Source: Nitrospirillum amazonense
GTDB taxonomy: Bacteria; Pseudomonadota; Alphaproteobacteria; Azospirillales; Azospirillaceae
NCBI RefSeq assembly: GCF_007828035.1
Contig: NZ_VITV01000006.1
Span: 186,001-250,000 of the forward strand
Length of the DNA stretch: 64,000 nt
Direction of reading: 5' to 3'
In this document: positions 58,840 through 64,000 of the stretch, piece by piece
Layout of the letters: the number at the start of each line of letters is the position of its first letter
Position numbering within the stretch: the first letter of the stretch is position 1
Notes under the pieces: generated by a model
Seen by the model: only the letters and a program-made list of their open reading frames with translations
What the model was told of the DNA's origin: nothing
Databases searched by the model: none
Program-made: the position numbers and the translations under genes

Positions 58840-58875
58840 TGGGCCGGAACTCGTCCGCCCCTTACCATCCGCTCC

Positions 58876-59799
58876 TCACCATCCGTTGGTCAGGACGATC
58901 TTGCCGCGCGCACGTCCGGACGCCTGGTGACGGAACGCCGCCACGGCATCGCGGCCCGGCAACGTCCGGTCAATCAGCACCTCGACCCCGGCGGCGACCT
59001 TGTCCATGACGCCAGCCAGCCGGACGGCATCCGACCTGTGGAAGACGAACGCCGCCTCCACGCCATGTGCCTTCGCGAAAGCCTCATCCGGCGGGGCGGC
59101 GATGGAGGCCAGGAAACCGCCGGCGCGCAGCACCTCGTAGGACCGGGCCTGCGTGTCGCCGCCGATGGTGTCCAGGACCACGTCCACGTCTGAGACGCGT
59201 TTGGTGAAATCCTGGTTACGGTAGTCGATCACGAGATCGGCACCTAAGCGTTCCACGATAGCGATGCCGTCGCCGGACGCGGTGGCCACCACCCGCGCGC
59301 CGGCCTGGCGGGCGAACTGGATGGCGAAGCTGCCGACCCCGCCTGCGCCGGCATGGATGAGTATCGTCTGCCCAGCCCCCAGCCGGGCGACCTCGAACAA
59401 CGCCTGCCAGGCCGTGCCTGCGGCTGTCGGGACACCGGCGGCCTGCTCAAAGGTGAGGGCATCGGCCACACGCACCAGTTGGTCGGCCGGAACCACCGCG
59501 AACTCCGCCAAGGCGCCGCCGCTGGTCGGCGCCGTCCGGGCCACGACCTGGTCACCGATGCTCCAGCCCGACACGCCGTCGCCCACGGCCTCGATGGTGC
59601 CGCTGAGGTCGCTTCCTAACGTATAGGGGAAGGTCAACGGGAAGAAAGCCTCCATATAGCCGCGCTGCAGCTTCACATCGAGCGGGTTCAGGCTGGCGGC
59701 TGCAACGCGCACCAGCACGTCGCCCGCCCCAGGCCGGGGCATATCGACGGTGTCGATGACCGGATCCGCCCCGTAGCCATGAATACGAAACGCCTTCAT
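58876..59799 (-). CDS. Quinone oxidoreductase-like NADPH-dependent MDR enzyme
   Basis: ATG 59797-59799 (MKAFRIHGYGADPVIDTVDM) follows GGGGAGAAG; 307 residues. It has G-S-D-L-S-G and the cofactor motif G-A-G-G-V-G-S-F-A of zinc-free quinone reductases. It would reduce quinones or enones. It begins two bases after the SnoaL-like gene's stop, so the two form an operon; the LysR gene opposite probably regulates them. Confidence 0.87.
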   Translation of the reverse strand: MKAFRIHGYGADPVIDTVDMPRPGAGDVLVRVAAASLNPLDVKLQRGYMEAFFPLTFPYTLGSDLSGTIEAVGDGVSGWSIGDQVVARTAPTSGGALAEFAVVPADQLVRVADALTFEQAAGVPTAAGTAWQALFEVARLGAGQTILIHAGAGGVGSFAIQFARQAGARVVATASGDGIAIVERLGADLVIDYRNQDFTKRVSDVDVVLDTIGGDTQARSYEVLRAGGFLASIAAPPDEAFAKAHGVEAAFVFHRSDAVRLAGVMDKVAAGVEVLIDRTLPGRDAVAAFRHQASGRARGKIVLTNGW

Positions 59800-59801
59800 C
59801 G

Positions 59802-60254
59802 TCACTTCTCCCCAGTGCCCAGGGCGCCCACCTGATGCAGCCAGCCGAACCAGTCCTCCAGGTGCCACGTATGGGTGACGCGCCCGTCCCGCACATAATG
59901 GAACTCGTGGATCGGGATGGTGAAACGGCTGCCGGTCGGCGCCACGCCGAACCATTCGCCCTGGTGGGTGCCCGTTATCTCGGCGCGGACAGCCGCCCGG
60001 CCCGGCGCGCCGATCAGTTCGTGGATGATGATACGCACGTCGGGGAAGGCGGCGCTGAAGGCGCGGACCAGCGGCTTCATGCCCTCGCGGCCCGGGGCTT
60101 GGCCGGGGGCGAGGGGAATGTCCTGCCAGTCCGTGGCCAGCGCCTCCTCCAGAAGGTCGGGATTATGGTCGGAAAAGGCGCGGTAGAGCGTTTCGATCGC
60201 GACGCGATCCCGCTCGGCGAGCCCATTGGATGTGACGATAGGGTCCTGCGACAT
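59802..60254 (-). CDS. SnoaL-like polyketide-cyclase-fold protein
   Basis: This 150-residue protein starts after CAAGGAGAC. It has the cone-shaped SnoaL/NTF2-like fold: ALATDWQDIPLAPGQAPGRE, then FSAAFPDVRIIIHELI and HEFHYVRDGRVTHTWHLEDW. Relatives are ester cyclases or stress-induced proteins without known activity. It is the first gene of the operon with the quinone oxidoreductase and is divergent from LysR. Confidence 0.82.
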   Translation of the reverse strand: MSQDPIVTSNGLAERDRVAIETLYRAFSDHNPDLLEEALATDWQDIPLAPGQAPGREGMKPLVRAFSAAFPDVRIIIHELIGAPGRAAVRAEITGTHQGEWFGVAPTGSRFTIPIHEFHYVRDGRVTHTWHLEDWFGWLHQVGALGTGEK

Positions 60255-60342
60255 GGACTGTCTCCTTGTTGACGCCTTCCAAAGCTAGGCAATCGACCAA
60301 CATTCTTGAAATCGATAGTCTATATGTGGAAACATCCATGGC

Positions 60343-61269
60343 ATGGATTTGCATGGCATCGACCTCAACCTGCTGGTCGCCTTCGACGCGCTGATGGCGG
60401 AGCGAAGCGTCACGCGGGCGGGCAAGCGGATAGGACGCACCCAGCCGGCGATGAGCGCCGCGCTGGCCCGGCTGCGCGCGCTGTTCGGGGATGAACTGTT
60501 CGTCCGCAGCCCGTCGGGGTTGCAACCCACCCAGCGCGCCAGCGACCTGGCGGAGCCCCTGGGCCGGGCGCTGGCCGAGATCAGCCGGACACTGGAGTTT
60601 ACCCAGCGCTTCAACCCCGCCACGTCGTCGCAGGCGTTCACGCTGGCCCTGTCCGATCATCCGGCCCTGGTGCTGCTGCCGCGGCTGACCGAAGCCCTGC
60701 GGCAACGGGCGCCCAATGTGACGCTGCGCATCAACGCCTTCACCCATCGGGACGACGCCGTCGCCATCCTGGACGCCGGCGACGCCGACCTGACGATCAG
60801 CGTCCCGCCCCGCCAGCCGGTGGGCGGCCGCATCCTCAGCCAGCCGCTGTTTGAGGAGCGCTTCGTCTGCATCATGCGGCGCGGCCATCCGGCCGCCTCG
60901 GAGATGCTGGATCTGCCGACGTTCCTCAGCCTGTCCCATCTTCTCGTCTCGCCGGAGGGGGAGCGGTTCGGCCAGGTCGACGCCGCGCTGGCGGCGATGG
61001 GTTTGCGCCGCCGCATCGCCTTGTCGCTGCCGCAGATGTACGCCGCCCCTCCCCTGGTGGCCCGCTCCGACCTTATCGCCACCCTGATGGAGGGTGCGGT
61101 CGACGCGTCCGCAGCGCGCGATGATCTGCTGATTCTGCCGCCGCCGGTCGCGCTGGGCACCGTGTCGTTCGCCATGTCCTGGCACCGCCGGAACGACGCC
61201 CATCCGGTCCAGCGCTGGCTTCGCGACACCCTGTCGAGCCTTTATGCGATCCAGCCCGCGCAGGGCTGA
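60343..61269 (+). CDS. LysR-family transcriptional regulator (divergent from SnoaL/QOR operon)
   Basis: This 308-residue protein has the LysR helix-turn-helix MAERSVTRAGKRIGRTQPAM, then SAALARLRALFGDELFVRSP, and a periplasmic-binding-like effector domain. The N-terminus DLHGIDLNLLVAFDALM fits the NodD/NahR-like group. The divergent arrangement with the SnoaL/quinone reductase operon is typical of LysR control; the effector may be an aromatic or quinone. Confidence 0.88.
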   Translation: MDLHGIDLNLLVAFDALMAERSVTRAGKRIGRTQPAMSAALARLRALFGDELFVRSPSGLQPTQRASDLAEPLGRALAEISRTLEFTQRFNPATSSQAFTLALSDHPALVLLPRLTEALRQRAPNVTLRINAFTHRDDAVAILDAGDADLTISVPPRQPVGGRILSQPLFEERFVCIMRRGHPAASEMLDLPTFLSLSHLLVSPEGERFGQVDAALAAMGLRRRIALSLPQMYAAPPLVARSDLIATLMEGAVDASAARDDLLILPPPVALGTVSFAMSWHRRNDAHPVQRWLRDTLSSLYAIQPAQG

Positions 61270-61287
61270 TCATCGAGGCAGCGGCGT

Positions 61288-61303
61288 TTTCCAAATTTGG
61301 AAA
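61288..61303. promoter_or_regulatory. Perfect 16-bp palindrome upstream of second aldo/keto reductase
   Basis: TTTCCAAATTTGGAAA lies 18 bp after the LysR stop and 206 bp before the reductase start, in a 240-bp gap with no gene. It may be an operator; the candidate regulators are the second LysR or the TetR protein at the window end. Confidence 0.5.
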
Positions 61304-61509
61304 TCGAACTGCCATTTTCTTGCATTTCTTTCCGAGACCGGCGGAGCCAATCTGGCGTCACGACATAGATGACGCCCGCCCTCTGGTCCTCCCGCGCCCG
61401 TCAAGGCGCCGCGTCGCCACGAGGCTGGCCAACAAATCACCACCACCAACCGACATGGCGCCCGCGCCCCCGCGGCCCGCATGCGCCGTCGCGTCTTCAG
61501 GAGAGGAAG

Positions 61510-62571
61510 ATGAAATACAAGACATTGGGAAATACCGGCCTTCTGGTCTCGCAACTCTGTCTCGGGACCATGACGTTCAGCGACGGGACCGGAGTCTACG
61601 AGCATATCGGCAACGTCGGCCAGTCGGGCGCCGATGAACTGGTCAAGGCCAGCATCGATGCCGGCATCAACTTCTTCGACACGGCGGATGTCTATTCGGC
61701 CGGCGCCAGCGAGCGGACGCTGGGCCAGTCGTTCAAGAATCTGGGGATTCCCCGGAACGAGGTCGTGCTGGCGACGAAGGTCTACAGCCGGATGGGCCAG
61801 GGCCGGAATGACGTCGGCGCGTCGCGCGGCCACATCATGGACGCCGTCGAGGCCAGTCTGCGCCGGCTCCAGACCGATCACATCGACCTGTATCAGATCC
61901 ACGCCACCGACACCTTGACGCCGGTGGAGGAGACGCTGCGCGCGCTCGATGATTTGGTCCGCCAGGGCAAGGTCCGTTACCTGGGCGTGTCCAACTGGCA
62001 GGCGTGGCGGATCGCGACGGCGCTGGGCGCCTCCGCGCGCCTCAACCTGGAGCGGTTCAACACGCTGCAGGCCTATTACTCCATCGCCGGGCGTGACCTG
62101 GAGCGGGAACTCAAGCCGCTGCTGGAGGCGGAGAAGATGGGCCTGCTGGTGTGGAGTCCGCTGGCCGGCGGCCTCCTGTCCGGCAAGTTCAGCCGCGAGA
62201 ACCAGTCGCCGGAGGGGTCGCGCCGCTCTTCCTTCGACTTCCCGATCGTCGACAAGGAACGGGCCTGGACTGTCATCGACACGCTGAAGCCTATCGCGGC
62301 GGCGCACGGCTGCAGCTCGGCCCGCATCGCGCTGGCGTGGCTGCTGGCCAAGCCCGTCGTGACCTCGGTCATCGTCGGCGCCAAGCGGCTCAGCCAGTTG
62401 GAGGACAATATCGCCGCGACCGGCATTGTGCTCAGCGACGACGAAATCGCGGCGCTCGACGCCGTCAGCGAGTTGCCGCCGGAATACCCCGGCTGGATGC
62501 TCGCCACCCAGGGTTCCGACCGGTTAGGGCCTGTCGACCTGTGGGCCGACAAGATATCCCAGACGTCGTGA
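61510..62571 (+). CDS. Aldo/keto reductase (second copy)
   Basis: ATG 61510 (MKYKTLGNTGLLVSQLCLGT) follows CAGGAGAGG; 353 residues. The catalytic Asp is in F-D-T-A-D-V-Y-S, Lys in A-T-K-V-Y, and the cofactor end is SVIVGAKRLSQLEDNI. It is of the YajO-like subgroup that includes bacterial aldehyde reductases. Its stop abuts the convergent LysR stop (62571/62572). The substrate is unknown. Confidence 0.88.
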   Translation: MKYKTLGNTGLLVSQLCLGTMTFSDGTGVYEHIGNVGQSGADELVKASIDAGINFFDTADVYSAGASERTLGQSFKNLGIPRNEVVLATKVYSRMGQGRNDVGASRGHIMDAVEASLRRLQTDHIDLYQIHATDTLTPVEETLRALDDLVRQGKVRYLGVSNWQAWRIATALGASARLNLERFNTLQAYYSIAGRDLERELKPLLEAEKMGLLVWSPLAGGLLSGKFSRENQSPEGSRRSSFDFPIVDKERAWTVIDTLKPIAAAHGCSSARIALAWLLAKPVVTSVIVGAKRLSQLEDNIAATGIVLSDDEIAALDAVSELPPEYPGWMLATQGSDRLGPVDLWADKISQTS

Positions 62572-63486
62572 TCAACGCGCGCCAGGCGCCGGATATGGCG
62601 CCTGGCGCCCCGAAAGCTCGGGATTGGCCCGCATCACTTCCTCGGTCAGAAAGTCGCCAACGGCCCGAACCCGGGCGGACGCGACAAGGTCAGCATGGGT
62701 CACCAGCCAGACCTCGGCGCTGAACATCTGATCGGGCGGAATGACCCGGATGAAGTCCTCCTTCATGGTCAGGAAATCCGGGATGACGGCCAGGCCCAGG
62801 CCGGCGCGCACGGCGGCGATCTGGGCGGGCAGGCTACTGGCGACCAGCGCGATCTTGCAGCCAGGGTATTCCCGCGCCAGCCAGGTCGCGGCCGGCATGA
62901 ACGCGTGGCCGTCATCCCAGGCGATGAAGTGCCGTCCGCCCAGCGGCTCGCCGGCTATGGGAGGGTGCCGCTCAATGTATTCCCTGCTGCCGTAGACTGA
63001 GTAGGTCATGTGGCCCACGCGCCTGACCGTCAGGTTGCCGCGCGTCGGCCGCACAACGCGGAGCGCTATGTCCGCCTCGCGTCTTCCAAGCTCAGCCGTG
63101 ACGGTGCTGGTGATGATTTCCAGGCAGATACCGGGGTAACGGTCCCGGAACGCCGGCAGGGCGGGGATGATGAGGTCCGTCGCCAGATTCTCGGACGTCG
63201 CGAGCCGGACGGTTCCCGCCGGCGTCTTGTCGAGGCCCGCGGCACCGCGTTCCAACGCCAGGATGCCGTCTTCGACCCGCTCGGCGTGCCTCAGCAACTC
63301 GCGCCCCTCGTCGGTGAGGAAGTAACCGGTCTGATGCCGCTGGAAGAGAGCCATGCCGACGCTCTGCTCAAATTCGGCGATGCGGCGACCGACGGTGGAC
63401 TGGCTCACCCCGAGATCGGCGGACGTCCGGGTGAGGCTTCCGGTCCGCGCCACGGCCAGAAAATATTTGAGGTCGTTCCAGTCCAT
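62572..63486 (-). CDS. LysR-family transcriptional regulator (second copy)
   Basis: ATG 63484-63486 (MDWNDLKYFLAVARTGSLTR) gives 304 residues; an ATG at 63495 is three codons upstream and possible. The helix-turn-helix reads TSADLGVSQSTVGRRIAEFE. The effector domain has LATSENLATDLIIPALPAFR. It is of the group near LysR regulators that control adjacent oxidoreductases, so the reductase at 61510 is the likely target. It lies 20 bp downstream of the TetR gene on the same strand. Confidence 0.87.
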   Translation of the reverse strand: MDWNDLKYFLAVARTGSLTRTSADLGVSQSTVGRRIAEFEQSVGMALFQRHQTGYFLTDEGRELLRHAERVEDGILALERGAAGLDKTPAGTVRLATSENLATDLIIPALPAFRDRYPGICLEIITSTVTAELGRREADIALRVVRPTRGNLTVRRVGHMTYSVYGSREYIERHPPIAGEPLGGRHFIAWDDGHAFMPAATWLAREYPGCKIALVASSLPAQIAAVRAGLGLAVIPDFLTMKEDFIRVIPPDQMFSAEVWLVTHADLVASARVRAVGDFLTEEVMRANPELSGRQAPYPAPGAR

Positions 63487-63506
63487 GCCCGTCATGCCCG
63501 GCCGCG

Positions 63507-64000
63507 TTATTGGGAGCCGGCCTTCACCCCTGGAGCAAGGATGGAGGCGAAGATCACCCGCTTGAATTGCTCGATGGGTTGGGGGGACCGGTCCACTTTC
63601 ATGCGCATCATAGCGCCCTCCCAGGCGGAGAGAAGAAAGGTCGCGACGTCGCCGGCATCGAGATCGTCCCGGATCTCGCCCGATTCCTGGCCGGCACGCA
63701 CAGCCTCGGCGAACGCGTCCGTGAGGGCGCGGCAAACCTCGACCAGATGGGCGCGCAGCACGTCGCTCTGTTCCGGCACCTCAAGGCTCATGTTGCCGAC
63801 AAGGCAGCCGTATCGCCAGCCCGCCGCTTCCAGCCGTTCGGTGATGGCATCGAAATAGGCACGCAACCGTTCGATGGCCGGCCGGCCTTTATCACGCAGC
63901 GTGCCCTCCATGATCGCCTGTGTGCGCTCATGGTAGCGATCGAGGATGGTGGCGGCGAAAGCCTCCTTCGATCGGAAATGGTTGGTGAAACAGCCCTGGG
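63507..64000 (-). CDS. TetR-family transcriptional regulator, partial (cut by window end)
   Basis: The frame is open to base 64000. The visible 163 residues begin QGCFTNHFRSKEAFAATIL, the end of the TetR recognition helix region (G-C-F-T-N-H-F-x-S-K-E), followed by a helical ligand domain (RYGCLVGNMSLEVPEQSDVL). Only the start of the DNA-binding domain is missing. It is of the AcrR C-terminal type that often senses electrophiles. It lies upstream of the LysR gene on the same strand. Confidence 0.87.
   Translation of the reverse strand, partial: QGCFTNHFRSKEAFAATILDRYHERTQAIMEGTLRDKGRPAIERLRAYFDAITERLEAAGWRYGCLVGNMSLEVPEQSDVLRAHLVEVCRALTDAFAEAVRAGQESGEIRDDLDAGDVATFLLSAWEGAMMRMKVDRSPQPIEQFKRVIFASILAPGVKAGSQ

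Noticed and set aside
1-64000. tRNA, rRNA, CRISPR array, insertion sequence or prophage
   Set aside because: I saw no clover-leaf sequence, spaced repeats, transposase or phage gene; gene content and composition look chromosomal and even throughout.

Overview
The window is about 64 kb of high-GC, gene-dense DNA. It fits a free-living alphaproteobacterium that degrades plant polysaccharides and makes polyhydroxyalkanoate (PHA). The mix of a Xanthomonas/Caulobacter-type TonB receptor with tryptophan-halogenase-like proteins, and a PHA, universal-stress and FNR-box region, suggests Azospirillaceae such as Nitrospirillum or Niveispirillum, or a related Caulobacter or sphingomonad lineage. That placement is inference. 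I saw no transposase, integrase, CRISPR array, rRNA or tRNA.

Layout. 1-261: the tail of a DUF892 ferritin-like protein. 0.3-9.4 kb: an arabinoxylan degradation block, with a GH51 arabinofuranosidase and an esterase on the minus strand, divergent from a GH39 xylosidase and a GH3 glycosidase, followed by a FadR-type regulator and a small tautomerase. 9.4-18 kb: a 620-bp control region, a large TonB-dependent receptor and its satellite genes (flavin halogenase-like protein, SapC-like protein, cupin_8/JmjC-like oxygenase and, convergent, a second halogenase-like protein). Four LacI-type palindromes link the receptor promoter to the GH51/GH39 promoter, so import and depolymerisation probably share a regulator that lies outside the window.

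18-24.3 kb: a CzcCBA-type divalent-metal efflux operon preceded by a small exported His/Cys protein. 24.3-29.4 kb: non-homologous end joining, with two Ku paralogues and a three-domain LigD, and a GST gene between. 29.5-41.9 kb: a zinc-ribbon metallopeptidase, then several compact regulator-target modules: ROK regulator with type-B carboxylesterase, TetR with amidase, a small HTH protein with a VOC protein, TetR with aldo/keto reductase, and a large exported LamG-GH2 enzyme. Most of these have clear palindromes in the control regions.

42-58.8 kb: a stress and carbon-storage island: two universal stress proteins flanking an Hsp20, a zinc alcohol dehydrogenase, a LOG-like protein, an MBL/beta-CASP protein, a YhiI-RbbA-YhhJ-like ABC export set, a second alcohol dehydrogenase, PhaB, a phasin-like protein, an M50-CBS protease and PHA synthase. 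FNR/FixK-like boxes lie about 100 bp before both usp genes and, in weaker form, before phaB and phaC, which suggests a low-oxygen regulon. 58.8-64 kb: a quinone oxidoreductase/SnoaL pair divergent from a LysR gene, an aldo/keto reductase, a second LysR and a TetR gene cut by the window edge.

Start codons were moved inward wherever an internal start had the better Shine-Dalgarno sequence or made a proper signal peptide.
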